Assembly: GCF_950295315.1 (NCBI RefSeq) | Contig: NC_080164.1 | Span: 108,706,447-108,770,446, forward strand | Length of the DNA: 64,000 nucleotides | Source: Erinaceus europaeus | Lineage: Eukaryota; Chordata; Mammalia; Eulipotyphla; Erinaceidae | Reading direction: 5' to 3' | Shown here: in pieces, positions 11,686-23,676 of the stretch | Layout: the number at the start of each line of letters is the position of its first letter | Numbering within the stretch: position 1 is the stretch's first letter | Translations under genes and position numbers: made by a program | Notes under the pieces: model-generated | Seen by the model: only the letters and a program-made list of their open reading frames with translations | Databases searched by the model: none | What the model was told of the DNA's origin: nothing

Positions 11686-12010
11686 GGGGGCTGGTGGTAG
11701 CTTGCTGGGTTAAGTGCACATAGTACAGGGCGCAAGGACGAGCACAAGGATCCAGGTTTGAGCCCCTGTGGGGGTGGGGGTCACATTGCAAGTAATTAAG
11801 AAGGTCTGTAGGTTTCTATCCCCTAATCTGTCTTCTCCTCTTCTATCAATTTCTCTTTGTCCTATCTATGCCATAGCCTATCTAACAGCAGCAGCAGAAG
11901 CAACAACAACAATGGAAAAATGGCTGCTAGGAACAATGGATTCATAGTGCAGGCACTAAACCCCAGCAATAACCCTGGAGGGAAAAAAACAAACGAACAA
12001 ACAAAAAAAC
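11686..12010 (+). repeat. SINE-A, long variant
   Basis: ggggctggtggtagcttgct start; second module atggctgctaggaacaatgg and aaccccagcaataaccctgg; tail of aaac repeats. Confidence 0.9.
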
Positions 12011-12054
12011 CTCCTAAAGAAAAGCTTCACCTTTTAATTCTACACATTAGCAAT

Positions 12055-12062
12055 GAGAGAGA

Positions 12063-12110
<48 letters not shown>

Positions 12111-12195
12111 CTGTTCAGTTGTGGTATTTAATGGAACTGAGGATCAACCCTGGGCTTCAGGTATATGCTGTTACGTGTAGAGATACCTGCCACCA
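12055..12195 (-). repeat. SINE-D, antisense, with (GA)n
   Basis: (GA)n at 12055-12105 followed by ggcactgttcagttgtggta and aaccctgggcttcaggtata. Confidence 0.65.
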
Positions 12196-12204
12196 CCACC
12201 AAAG

Positions 12205-12684
12205 CTGCAAAACTCTATTATCATTAGTGCTTATTGAGGGAAAAATAAGTTTACAAGACTATTGTCATACAGGTCCAGCTTCTCAACTCCTTTTCCACCA
12301 CCAACTCAGGGTCCCTTCCACCATTCTGCTCTGGGTCCCCAACTCTCCCTAAACTTCCCCAACCCCAGTCCTTGGCTTTGCTTCAAGCAGACTATGCCTG
12401 ATAAAAGAAAAATGCTTACTTTCAAGGGCAGCTTGTTTTGTTACCTGTGCAGATTCCACCAGATGGCAGTCTTGGCTCACTGAGGGAGGATAACTACAGC
12501 TATTGACCTGTGTAACCCTGTAGTAAGGAATTTGCAGCAGTTGGGAGTAGAATGTGCTAGAGTAGGGTGTGTGGAGTGGGAGAGGGCTTGGGGGGAGGGT
12601 CATAAAACATCCTGCCCCTTCACCCTGAAGGGATGAAAGCTGTGCTTACCTTGAGGAGTTATTCTGGTGAGAAATAACAAGGCC
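12205..12684. other. Unassigned, possibly L1-derived
   Basis: Starts ttattgagggaaaaataagt, followed by ccaccaactcagggtccctt. It may be an antisense L1 3' remnant but I cannot place it securely. Confidence 0.35.
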
Positions 12685-13240
12685 ATTAACAAAAACAATC
12701 ACTAAGGTCATGGGCCATTTGGAACATACCTAAAATAGACTTACTTATTAGATTCTTCCAACATGAAGACCCCAAATATCATCTGCTATATTCTTGCCTT
12801 TAGATTCCTGATTATTAAACAGTTTGTTCTGCTTTATATTTTAATGTTTTTCAGCCACCAAGTTGCAGATGCTACCATGACGCCAACCTGACTTCCCTGG
12901 GCAGATGACCTCATCAATGTGTCTTGGGATCTGACCCCTGCAGAGCCCTGCTCCACTAGGGAAAGATAGAAAACAAGCTGGGGGTATGGACCCACCTGTC
13001 AATGCCCATGTCCAACAGAGAAGCAATTACAGAAGCCAGAACTCCCACCTTCTGCACCATATGATGATCCTGGGTCCATACTCCCAGAGGGATAAGGAAA
13101 AGGGAAGCTTCCAATAGAGGGAATGGGATGTGGAACTCTGGTGGTGGGAATTGTATGGAGTTGTACCCCTTTTATCCCACAATTTTATTGATTATTATCA
13201 AATCACTAATGACAATAATAATAGAAACCAGTAAAAAAAA
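12685..13240 (+). mobile_element. R-family retroposon, short variant
   Basis: Contains gccaccaagttgcagatgct, agaagcaattacagaagcca, ccatactcccagagggataa and ggtggtgggaattgtatgga; ends in caaatcactaatgacaataa. Confidence 0.85.
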
Positions 13241-13377
13241 AAGCATTATAGTGTGAGGTATTTGGCTCTTAGTGGGCTACTCAGATGCAGGCTGAAATTA
13301 TTTCCGGCTGCATGATTGGTTATTGTCCTTTTTTGGAACCTATCCTGGTGCATATTTCTTTTCCTTCACTTTATCTT

Positions 13378-13568
13378 TTCTGCCCCACCCCCAAGCCCCC
13401 TTGGGAGAAAAAGTGGAGGCAGAGAGAGACACACAGAGAGAAGAGAAACTCTGTAACCCTTCTCCACCATCCATGGTGCTCCCATCTGGTGCTGGAGCTG
13501 AGCTCTAACTTGGGACCCTGTACATGCTAAGGCACAGGTTTTACCAGGCGAGCTCTCTCCCAGCCTTG
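13378..13568 (-). repeat. SINE-C, antisense
   Basis: cttctccaccatccatggtg, gctggagctgagctctaact and accaggcgagctctctccca. Confidence 0.75.
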
Positions 13569-13756
13569 ATACAGACTTCTTAAAGAACAACTCTATTCCC
13601 AGATGAAGCAGTGAATGACTGACTCACGGAGAAGAGGGCTGCATTTTTGTCTTTTGTTCCAAATCACTAAGATTTGGAGCAATTTTGCAATCTCATTGGA
13701 CACAGAAAGAAATCTTAGAGCTTCATAAAACCTAGCTCAAGAACGGATAATGGGGG

Positions 13757-14017
13757 GGGGGCTGGACAGTGGCACACCTGGTTAAGTGCACATAGTACAA
13801 TGCATAAGGATCCAGGTTCAAGTCCCCATTTCTCACCTTCAGGGGGGACAATGCTTCACAGGTGGTGAAGCAGGTCTGATTGTGTCTATCTCTCTCCCTC
13901 TCTATCTCCCTCTCCTCTCTCAATTTCTCTCTGTCCTATCCAATAAAATGGAAAAATAGCCACCAGGAGCAGTGGATTCATATTGCCGGCAAGGAGCCCC
14001 AGTGATAGCCCTAGAGG

Positions 14018-14052
<35 letters not shown>

Positions 14053-14053
14053 A
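13757..14053 (+). repeat. SINE-A, long variant
   Basis: ggctggacagtggcacacct start, second module agccaccaggagcagtggat, and a perfect (AAAT)n tail at 14018-14053. Confidence 0.95.
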
Positions 14054-14604
14054 TATGAAAATGGGTGCCAACTCAATCCTGCATGCATGAAAGTCTTTTC
14101 TGGTACAAATGAACACATTTCCAGGGAAGGAGTAGGAGCACTACAAGACCCTCCTCTCCTATTTAATAAAAATATTCAACAGGTTCGAGAAGCTCATCTT
14201 GAAAAGCTTTTTTACCTTTTACTCCGAAGACATCATTCTTATTTGTGTGTGAGAACTGCATTAATTACTGATGACTTCATCATTCTTAATCACAACTCTG
14301 GAATTGGATCTGGAAATTTATTTGTAACAAGCCAGGCTGAAGAAATATTGATTCAAAATTACTCACGCAGGTTATTTTGATTTTGCCTTTGAACACTAGT
14401 GCAGTCCTCTTAAAAGTATTAAATAAATATTCTTATATTTATAAAAATATTAAATAAATAAATATTAAAAATATTCCTGTTCTTAGGTAATTTCCTACTT
14501 AGCTATAAAAATGGAGAAGAGAGACCTGAAGTTCAGTTGTTTATGCTGAGAAACACTGTTTTTATTAGTGATGTAGTGATTAGTGGTTACCAAACTGTAA
14601 GACT
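14054..14604. other. Unrecognised intronic sequence
   Basis: Repeat-poor. A 97-codon open frame at 14087-14380 has no recognisable domain and no supporting gene signals, so it is not called. Several aataaatatt repeats occur near 14440. Confidence 0.5.
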
Positions 14605-14938
14605 GTTTTTTTTCCTCTAGGGCTATTGTCAGGGGTCAGTGCCTGTACTACAAATCCACTGCTCTTAGAGGCCATATTTTCCTTTTTTTTTTTTTTTTTT
14701 GCCATTGTTGTTGTTGCTGCTGTTGCTGCTGTTGTTGTTGAATAGGACAGAGAGAAATCAAGAGAGGAGGGGAAGGCAGAGAGGGGTAGAGAAAGATAGA
14801 AACCTGCAGATGTGCTTCACCATTTGTGAAGAGACTCCCCTGCAAGTGGGGAGCCAGGGGCCTGAACCAGGATCCTTACACCAGTCCCTGGACTTTGTAT
14901 CATGTGCACGTAACCCACTGCACTACCTCCTGCCCCCC
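14605..14938 (-). repeat. SINE-A, long variant, antisense
   Basis: gtactacaaatccactgctc (second module), poly-T, (GTT/GCT)n, then ggtggggagcc-like head and cactacctcctgcc. Confidence 0.9.
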
Positions 14939-14939
14939 C

Positions 14940-16030
14940 AATTATAATATTTTAAGGCTATGGATTCACATCCATAAGTGTGTGTATAATTTACCATACG
15001 CAACACCAAAGTCCTGTGCCCCCCTTCCCTCTAATTATCCCCATCAAATCTATGAGGTATTTTAGTTATTATTTTTTTTAATTTCTTTTGTTCCAATGCT
15101 CTATATTCCATAGGTGGGCAAAGTCAGACAGATGCTTTCTTTTTTTTTTTTTTTCCCTCCAGGGTTATTGCTGGGCTCGGTGCCTGCACCATGAATCCAC
15201 CGCTCCTGGAGGCCATTTTTTTCCCCTTTTGTTACCCTTGTTGTGGTTATTATTATTACCATTGTTGATGTTGTTCGTTGTTGGATAGGACAGAGAGAAA
15301 TGGAGAGGGGAGGGGAAGACAGAGGGGAAGAGAAAGATAGAAACCTGCAGACCTGCTTCACCACCTGTGAATCAACTCCCCTGCAGGTGGGGAGCCGGGG
15401 GCTCGAACCGGGATCCTTACGCTGGTCCTTGCGCTTTGTGCCACGTGCGCTCAACCCATTGAGCCACCGCCCGACCCCCTAGCAGATGCTTTCTTTACTT
15501 AATTCACTTACAATTGCCAGCCCCATTTCTCACCTTTACTTTCAAAATTAGACACTATCATCTTTTTTTTCTTTTGTAAAACCACATTTTTGGTGATTAA
15601 TGTGGTTTACAAAATTGTAAGATTACTTCTGTTTTTGCAAACTTGTGTGTTTCAATTCTCTAGATTCTACATATGCATGAAACCATCTGGTAAGTTGCCT
15701 TCACTTCTTTACTTGTTTTGCTAAGCATCATCACTTCCATCCATTTTGTTCCAAAGGACACAGTGTCATCTTTTTGATTGCAGAGTAGTGTTCCATGGAG
15801 TACAAATCTCATCACTTCTTTAGCCAGTCATCTGATTATGGGCATTTAGGCTGCTTCCAATCTTTGGCTATTGCAAATAATGCAGCTATGAACATAGGGG
15901 TGCATCTTTTCCTTTGAATTAGTTCTTGAGTGTCCTTTGGATAAATGCCCAGGGGTAGTACTGCTTGATCATAGGGTAAATCCATCTTTATTGATACAGT
16001 GTCATCTTTAAATTTTTCTGCAAGTAATGT
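14940..16030 (-). mobile_element. L1 3'-end remnant, antisense, split by a SINE-A
   Basis: Landmarks on the plus strand: caatgctctatattccatag before the SINE and, after it, agtagtgttccatggagtac, gatgggcatttaggctgctt... and gctatgaacataggggtgca. These are the reverse complement of the conserved L1 3' region. Fully non-coding now. Confidence 0.85.
15138..15479 (-). repeat. SINE-A, long variant, young, intact TSD
   Basis: High-quality copy with ggggagccgggggctcgaac and head gccaccgcccgaccccc. Flanked by cagatgctttctt at 15129-15141 and 15483-15495, the TSD. It splits the antisense L1. Confidence 0.95.
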
Positions 16031-16099
16031 AAGTTTTTTTTGTACAAGGATCCTTTATTTGGGGGGGAGGGAGCATATATGGAAGAACTGAGACTTTTG

Positions 16100-16300
16100 C
16101 ACTTACAATCTCCTTTTTTTGTTTTATTATTTTTTTTACATCGGGGCTGAGAATCTATCCTCCCCTCCCCCCAAGTTTTTTTACTTTGGAGCAATACTCC
16201 AAGCTCAGTCAACTTTTGCTTTGTGTTCCCTTTCTGTTGCACTTTCTCAGCTTCTGCTAATGAGTGGGATCATCCCATACTTGTCTTTCATGGAAACAAA
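16100..16300 (-). mobile_element. L1 3'-end fragment, antisense
   Basis: ttactttggagcaatactcc and atgagtgggatcatcccata match the L1 landmarks at 6560-6640. Confidence 0.7.
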
Positions 16301-16795
16301 GGCTATTGGACTAGACAAGACTGAGAACACCATGATTATTATTCACTCCCACCCTCTTACTCATTTTAGGGATGAGAAAACTGAATCATACAGAACAATG
16401 ACTCCTTCAACTCATAGCAGCCAATGCACAGAAAGCAGTTTATATAGGATGCTGGCATAACCAGAGGCTCTTAGCAGCCAGACACTGAAGACTGACATGT
16501 GAGTCTCCACAAGCCTGGCTTGGGCTGACTTCAGAGCTGAAGGGATCAATAGTCTAGCAGTATTCTCTCACACCATCTCAGATACATTGCCCAGACCATG
16601 CTGTCATAGAGCTTAAATGACTTTTTCAGTGATGACCACAGAGAATCCAGAGCTGAGCTAGCATGAGAGCTCTGACCTGTCTCCAACCACCCTTCTCTCC
16701 AGACCCCTATACAGCCTCTAACATGCTCCTCTTGGGGGTAAAAACTTTCTCCTTCATATCAAATATTTGTTAGAACCTGAGTAAAATTAAAAAAA
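16300..16795. other. Unrecognised intronic sequence
   Basis: About 500 bases with no repeat family recognised. Confidence 0.5.
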
Positions 16796-16797
16796 AT

Positions 16798-17025
16798 AAA
16801 TATATACATGTATATATATATATGTATATATATATTAATGGATAGAGACAGAGAAAAATTGAGGTGGGAGAGATAGAGAGAGAGAGACAGAGAGAGAGAG
16901 AGGCATGCAGCCCTGCTTCACCACTCGTGAAGCTTCCCTCTTGCAAGTGGAGACCAGGGGCTTGAACCTGGGTTGTTGTGTAGTGTAGTGTGTGTGCTTA
17001 AACAGGCTCACCAATGCCTGGCCCC
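16798..17025 (-). repeat. SINE-A, antisense
   Basis: AT-rich tail (atatatatatgtatatatat), GA-rich middle, ccaggggcttgaacctgggt and head ccaatgcctggcccc. Confidence 0.9.
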
Positions 17026-17224
17026 TCCAAAATTTCTTTCAACCACAATATGATTGTGGTGCTAGAGCAAACCTATTCCTACATGAGTGGGGCATGCAAA
17101 GAATGTGTGCAGGTCTTCTAGATAACCTGAATGATCTACCCCAGGAGACAGAGAAGTGGGAACAAGACCAAAATTAGTTCAGTATAATTGGAAATTTAAC
17201 CTCATAATAATTTAATATGGCAAG

Positions 17225-17985
17225 TTTGGACCTACAGGGATGTAGAGGCTACATAGGCTCTTATGCTGAATACAGGCCCCAGATCAAATCAGTGGGGTTT
17301 ACATTCCACAATATTTATACACTTTTCCCATATTTGTGAGCTACTCTCTTCCCTGATCCAGATTTCTAGTCCTTTTTCCAGCCGTAACATCATCTCCCCA
17401 GACAATAACTTAGGTCCATCTGCATATCAGATGTCAGGCTCAGGCAAAAACTAATAAAGTCACGGACCATTTGGAATATACCTAAAATTAACCTACTAGC
17501 TATTTCCAAAACAGAGACTCCAAATCTTCATCTGCAATATTATAGCCTTTAGGTTCACGAGTAGTCAACAATTTGTTTGGCTTTATATGTTAACTCTTTT
17601 TCAGACACCAGGTTCCAGATGCTACCATGATGCCAACCGGACTTCCCTGGACAGATGACCCCACCGATGTGTCTTGGATGGAGCTCTGCTTCTCCAGCGC
17701 TCTGCCCCACTAGAGAAAGAGAGAGACAGGCTGGGAGTATGGATCAAGCTGCCAATGTCCATGTTCAGCAGGGAAGCAATTACAGAAGCCAGACTTTCCA
17801 CCTTCTGCACCCCATAATGACCCTGAGTCCATACTCCCAAGGGGTTAAAGAATGGGAAAGCTATCAGGGGAGGGGAGGGGAGGAGATACAGGGTTCTGAT
17901 GGTGGGAATTATGTGGAGTTGTACCCTTCTTATCCTATGGCCTTGTCAGTGTTTCCATTTTATAAACAAATAAATTAAAACAAAT
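17225..17985 (+). mobile_element. R-family retroposon, short variant
   Basis: Extends from tacagggatgtagaggctac through gtcaacaatttgtttggctt, tgccaaccggacttccctgg and agaagccagactttccacct to tttccattttataaacaaat. Confidence 0.85.
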
Positions 17986-18723
17986 ATATTTTGTCTTGTA
18001 AAAAATAATCGAATATGTTTTTAGCTTCAGCTTGATTTACTGAAGAGAATGACTCAGTCATCCCTATTGCTGTCTTCCAAAAAAATATATGGCCTCAGGA
18101 TTTGTGGAGGACTACAGAATACTCCTTTACTTGGCATGAGGGGGAGGTGGCCATTGATGGCTTACAAATCTCTTCTTTGAGAAGCACTGGGCCTGGGTCT
18201 TTGGACCTAAGTTGATGATGGTTGCTAGGGTCGAAGAGGCAGAGGGCTTCAAGCTGCTAACCGTAGTGAATGTCCTCTTCATCTCTCTTAAGAGTGTGGC
18301 CTCCTCCTTGCTAGATTTTCTTTGGCTTTGTGGAGAGCTATGCCCCTTGGCCCCAAGACTGGTCAGTGGGTGGTCACTCACCATTCATGCCAGAGGGAAG
18401 TGAGAGGCATTTGAGATTGAAAACTGAACTTCTGCTTTCTTCCTCACCATGTAGCTCTGGCTTCTCATCCAGCATGTTATCTCTGTGAGAGCTCAGCCTG
18501 TGGTGCCTTGGGACTGTCCTCAGAAGCACATGGTTGTTGTCCTCACTGAGCCTTCTCAGTCTCTCTCACACTTTTCATTTGTCCACCTCCTATCCTGGTC
18601 TCTGCCAGAAATCTCTGGTCAGAAGAGCTTTCCAGTTTCAGAATGCCCACCCTATTTAGCGTGTGTGGTAAAACATTCAGCAGGATATTTCTTCCTTTCT
18701 TCCTTCCATCGTTCCTTCCTTTT
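17986..18723. other. Repeat-poor intronic sequence
   Basis: About 740 bases of mixed composition with no recognised repeat until SINE-A at 18724. Confidence 0.55.
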
Positions 18724-18918
18724 TTCTTTTAATTTTTATTATCTTTATTTACTTATTGGATAGAGACAGCCAGAAACTGAGAGGAAGGGGAAGATAGAGA
18801 GGGAGACAGAGAGACACCTGCAGCCCTGATTCACCTCTTGTGAAGTTTTCCCACTGTAGGTGAGGACCAGCAGCTCGAACCTGAGTCCTTCTGCACTTAA
18901 CCAGGTGTGGCCTCCCAG
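18724..18918 (-). repeat. SINE-A, antisense
   Basis: attatctttatttacttatt tail, ctgcagccctgattcacctc, head caggtgtggcctccc. Confidence 0.9.
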
Positions 18919-18984
18919 AAGAACTTTTTCAAACAGCAGATGAGTCAGTATTTTAGAGTCAATGGGCCAGAACTCCCACACTAT

Positions 18985-19475
18985 TTAACAGATTTATTGT
19001 ACTCCCATACAATTTTCCTCTCTCTGGTTACTGAGGAAGAATTAATAATAGTAGAAGTTAATTCTCAGAATTAATAATGCTTTACAAGATTATAAGCTTA
19101 TAGGATAGAGTTCCACACCACACCCACCACCAAAGTTCTGTGCCCCCACCCTTCCAAAGATAGCCACCATAGTTCTCACAAAACAGTTTTTTTTCTTTTT
19201 TAAATTTCTAGAGTTTTTGTTTTGTTTTGCAAATCCATGTGATTCAGTCCTCTAGATTCCACATGGTCATTGTCTGTTATCTCTTTATTGATTATGCTAA
19301 GCATATTCAGCTACAATTCTATCCATTTTCTCCCAAAGGAGACAGTATCACCTTTTTTTAAACTGTAGAGTAGTATTCTATGAAGTATATGTGCCATAAC
19401 TTGTTTATATTGTCATCTGTTGATGGGCATTTAGGCAGCTTCCACTCTTTGGCCATTGTATCTGCTTTTAAATTA
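18985..19475 (-). mobile_element. L1 3'-end remnant, antisense
   Basis: gagtagtattctatgaagta, gttgatgggcatttaggcag and tccactctttggccattgta, colinear with 15780-15870. Confidence 0.8.
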
Positions 19476-19520
19476 ACACAGGTGAGTTACTTTTGCACTT
19501 GATCACATTGAGAAAGAATC

Positions 19521-20142
19521 TGAAGTCTCCTTGAGAAAGAATTTGAGCTCCCACTGTGCCGGGCCAGCGACACAAGAAAGATGACCCAGGAACTGAGCTG
19601 GTGGTGGCGAGGCAGTTCAAAAATCTTTATTCATCCCTGCACCCAAGCTCTTAAAGGCTGGAAAACGGAAGTGTAAAATCGGAAACAGAAGTGGCTTGAC
19701 AATACCGTACATGGTTAGGAAAGGGGTGGAGAAAGGTAAAAGGGGCTGGGAAAGGTAGGAACTTCCTTAGCAACTGTTGCAAGGGGTTTAACTGGTAGGA
19801 TTAATAATACCCTGCAGGCAGGAAGGGTCTTGAGGGTAGAAAAATAATGTATCAAATGAGCAGAATGGGTGGGGAAATAGGGGGGAGATTTTAAGACATT
19901 TGTTAGACAAAGCAGAACATTGATATGTAGATATTAAGAGAGAGGGCCATTGTATCAAGGAAATCAGGGTAACACAGGAGAGCTGGCTTAATGTTTTAAG
20001 GAATGCCAAGCCCCTGGAGGTAGAAAAATGCAGGGTCTCTGGAGACAGGGAGTAAGCTAACAGAGAGGCAGAAAACTGAGGTCCGTTGTTCTCCCAAGTT
20101 CAACCTCAGAAAGAGAGTCTGACAGGGAGATTTGTTTCCTCA
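19521..20142 (-). mobile_element. LTR of an endogenous retrovirus, antisense, with adjoining tract
   Basis: Unit begins tgaagtctcc and ends gtttcctca on the plus strand, so in element direction it is TG...CA. AATAAA is at 19631-19626 and a TTTAAGA TATA-like box is about 25 bases before it. Immediately upstream in element direction is a purine-rich aaaagtgggga, like a polypurine tract, and no 6-bp TSD brackets the LTR. It therefore looks like the 3' LTR of a provirus whose internal part is mostly lost. Confidence 0.65.
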
Positions 20143-20434
20143 GTTCCCCACTTTTCAATGGGAAAAACCTCACCACGCTCAACCTGGTTCTCACAGTATT
20201 TCCAGCACCACTGTATATCAACAAAGGAGGTATAATCACTTCATTGTGGATTTCCTTGCTTTCCTGATTATTCTGGGATACACCCTATTTATCTGAAGTC
20301 AACAGAAATCATGTTCCAGAAGAGTGACTGACTCTCTTAACTATTTGAAATCAGATAGGTAGTATTTGAGGCCTGTATTTGCTGAATCATTTTCTAGGCA
20401 ATGGGAACTTGACTTTGAAATCAAAGGGATAGGT
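20143..20434 (-). mobile_element. Possible residual ERV internal sequence
   Basis: The segment next to the polypurine-like tract may be the last bit of proviral interior. No protein motif survives, so this rests on position only. Confidence 0.35.
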
Positions 20435-20580
20435 GGGCTGGGGAGACAGCAAAATGGTTCTTCAAAAAGACTCTCATGCTTGAGACTCTGAGGTCCCAGG
20501 TTCAATCTCAGCACCACTGTAAACCAGAGTTGGCCTTTCTCTTTCTCCCTATATCTCTTCTATTAAAAAACATTTTTTAA
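20434..20580 (+). repeat. SINE-D
   Basis: Sense copy: gggctggggagacagcaaaa, ctctgaggtcccaggttcaa (B-box-like) and an A-rich tail. Confidence 0.85.
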
Positions 20581-21129
20581 AAAGCACAATCAAAGGAATA
20601 GGGAGAGAGAAACTGGAAGAAATTTCAGGAACATTTTTGTGGTTTCCTAAGATGCAGGAAGATAGTCAACCAAGGCTGAAAAAGTGGTATCTCTTTTAAT
20701 CAAAAGACTATAAATGGTTTTTAGTTTATGGGTAACTAGGATTACTAGGAACTACTTATCAGTCTTTCAGGAGTAGTGAAGAATTGATAGAGATGATTAA
20801 TGGAAGTGACAGCAATGGTAGTTGAGGAAGGGATCTGAAAGATGAGGTCATATTTAACTCTGCTCTGTGGGGTACAGTGGCCTGCCTGGACCCCCAGTTT
20901 GGGTCAAACCAAAAGGGCAGGACAAAATTATAAGCTTAGCCCTATTGTTGAGGGCTGCTGTCTCTCTGAGACCTGATCAAACAGGAAAGTTGCCTGTCCA
21001 GCTTCAAACCTGACCTTGCACTTTAAAGTTTGGGACTTCTTAATAATATCTTCAATTGGACAGATCTGGCTAATTAAGAAAACAGTATCTGATTGGGTGA
21101 AATAGCTCAGAGCTCCAGTGTTGCAGCTG
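20581..21129. other. Unrecognised intronic sequence
   Basis: No repeat family identified. Confidence 0.45.
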
Positions 21130-21290
21130 GTTAACATGCAGTACTTATATGGATGAAATAACTCATGTGATAGTGTACTGCTTTGCCATATGCACAACTC
21201 AGGTTCAAACCTGACCCCTATCCCATTGAAGGAAACTTTGGTGCTGTGACCTCTTCCCCCTCTCTTCCCCTCCCTCCCCCCTCTGCCTGT
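21130..21290 (+). repeat. SINE-E
   Basis: gtgatagtgtactgctttgc, aactcaggttcaaacctgac (B-box-like) and cattgaaggaaactttggtg. Confidence 0.75.
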
Positions 21291-21739
21291 CTTATCTTTA
21301 GGAAGGAGAAAGAGAAACACAAAAATAACACATCCATGACTTTATGCAGTAGTAATGTCTTAGAAATAAACAGTAAGCCTTATCTAGATTTCCCTAAGGA
21401 AGCACAATAATAAAACACACACCCAGAGCTGCAAAGTTTATAAGCTCAAGTCAAGAACATCACAGAGCGCTTGGTTTACTTCTTAGGCTTCTTGGTTTAA
21501 TTGATTGAATGAATGATGGATTGATTCTCCTCCTCTCCACTAAGAAGGTCGATGCTATCAATTTCTCATTTTATACCCAAGGAGACTGAAGCTGAGAGGT
21601 GAAGAATGTGTTCTAATACCACAGAGCTAGTGAGTGAATCAGTCAGCTCTAAAAGTCAGGTCATCTAGTGTCCATATGATTAAAAAAAATGCTACCAGGC
21701 ATATTATTATTATTATTTTATTTTAATTTTTTTTATGAA
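21291..21739. other. Unrecognised intronic sequence
   Basis: No repeat family identified; ends in a short (TTA)n/T-rich run. Confidence 0.45.
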
Positions 21740-22985
21740 ACCCAGTGTAAACAGAAGCTGTCTTTATGTTGTACTACTCTGTTCACTCCAGCTTTGATGA
21801 CTTAAATTCTTTGGCTAACACAAATTCCATTGTGTCCATGCACCAACACTGCACTTCTAGTCGTACACTGGGATCTCTGCAGCGAGCAGCATGAATATGG
21901 CCAGAGCTCATTAATCTCTTCGCCATTAGAGTAAACATCAGATGAATTCCTTCTTATGAGATGCCAGGGAACTTTGCCAATGCTTTCAAAATGTCCTGAC
22001 TGTAGTCGAAAGAGTTATGCAGCTGTATCCTTATTCAACATGGAGAAGTTTCCACCTATGGTTGCAGACTATCACAGTCATATTTCCTGTAGCAGTGTTT
22101 CCTAAAAGGCAGCTGACTCATCCATAAACCTCAGTGATTTTGAAAACTGTGCCTTATTTAATCTTTAATGCTTAAGAGTGGTTGTGCTGTTCAAATATTG
22201 ATGGGCTTTTTGTTGGCTCATAGAGTCATCATGTTTAATAGATACACTGGTTTGGGATGAAGAGCCTGTCAGAGGAGACCCACCATGTCCCATTGAGTGG
22301 GTCACTCTAGGTTTTAGACTCCTCTCTTCCGACCACAAGCTTGGCACAGCTTCTAGGGGGCCAAATAAGGCTGGTTCACAGAGCAGCAATTGCCAGTAAA
22401 ATCAAATTAGCAACATGATGAAACTCAAGAACTTGGGTGATGAGTGAACTTTAATTATTATATATATATATTGTGTTTGTGCTGGCAGTAAAAGTCAAGC
22501 ACTCATTACAGAAATGGCAGGCATGATCTTTCATGGATGAGTGCTGCGTGGCAAGTGACTAGGTAATGAGGATAATGAAAGTCAGCCACAGCGATGCTGA
22601 AGAGACTCCACCACAGCTCCTGCCGAGAGAGAGGGCATAATTGTAGTGGGAATAAGAACACTTCTGGTGATCTTTTAAAATGTCAGCTTCATCCTTAAGC
22701 TCAGTGTGATATTTGGGTTATAGGGTAAAGGGCACATACCCTTTCATTCTGCAGAGAGGCTAGCAGTGTTCATCCCTCTGCAGGCAGACCTGAAGTGGCC
22801 TGCACACTGAGCCATCACCCAAACCACAGCAAATGCATCTTTATTCCATTCAATGTCAGGTATTTCTACAATCTTTATCTTTCTTTGACTGCACAGTCTG
22901 TAATTGAAAACAACAATCATCTACCTGGGTCATTCACTCCAGTGAAGCAAAGTCTTCCTTCATACACTCCCATTCATTTAACTCT
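21740..22985. other. Largest repeat-poor island in the window
   Basis: About 1.25 kb with no SINE, L1, R or LTR signature apart from a short (TA)n at 22461-22472. Composition is balanced. It is a candidate conserved or regulatory block, but no alignment was possible. Confidence 0.55.
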
Positions 22986-23036
22986 TGATATATATATATG
23001 TATATATATATATACATATATCTATATCTATATATT
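22986..23036 (+). repeat. AT-rich microsatellite
   Basis: Alternating ta/tata with interruptions (tatatatatgtatatatata). Confidence 0.85.
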
Positions 23037-23079
23037 TGGGTTGGGACAGTCCTATAAAAATCATTTTCTTTCTTTTAAA

Positions 23080-23275
23080 AAATCATGTTATTTTTATTGA
23101 CAGAGACAGAGAGAACTTGAGAAGGGAGGGGGAGGTAGAGAGGGAGAGAGACAGAGAGACACCTGCAACCCTGCTTCACCACTCATGAAACTTCCTCCCT
23201 GCAGGTAGGGGCCAGTGTTTTGAACCTGGGTCCTAGCACATGGTAATGGTGACTTGTGTACCACCACTCTGCCTA
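23080..23275 (-). repeat. SINE-A, antisense
   Basis: ttgacagagacagagagaac, aaccctgcttcaccactcat, head gtaccaccactctgcc. Confidence 0.9.
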
Positions 23276-23522
23276 AAAATCTATTTTTAAAAAAATAAAT
23301 CTAATAAATAAGAGTGTGGGACAGATATTTTAAAATGGTGGTCAAGAACTTTACATCAGCTGCTGTGACCAAGTGTGATAAACTCCTTTGAGAAAATGGA
23401 TCCCAAATGATGATGTAAAGCAAGGTCTCCAAAAACCTTTATTTGGAGGCTAAGAGCTAGTTTCCCTTTAGTGGGCAGGATCTAGTCCTCATTCAGTGTG
23501 CATAGCTGTTAGATGTGGAGCA

Positions 23523-23676
23523 ATTTTTTAAAAAGAATTTATTTATTTATTCATGAGAATGAAAGGAGAGAAAGAACCAGACATCATTCTGGTACATGTG
23601 CTGCCAGGGATTGAACTCAGGACCTCACATTTGAGAGTCGAATGTTTTTTCCACTGTGCCATCTCCCAGGCCATGC
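23523..23676 (-). repeat. SINE-B, antisense
   Basis: aatttatttatttattcatg tail, gaaccagacatcattctggt, head gtgccatctcccaggcc. Confidence 0.9.

Noticed and set aside
14087..14380. 97-codon open frame on the plus strand
   Set aside because: No recognisable domain, no homologue recalled, no splice or promoter context; ordinary chance length for AT-moderate DNA.
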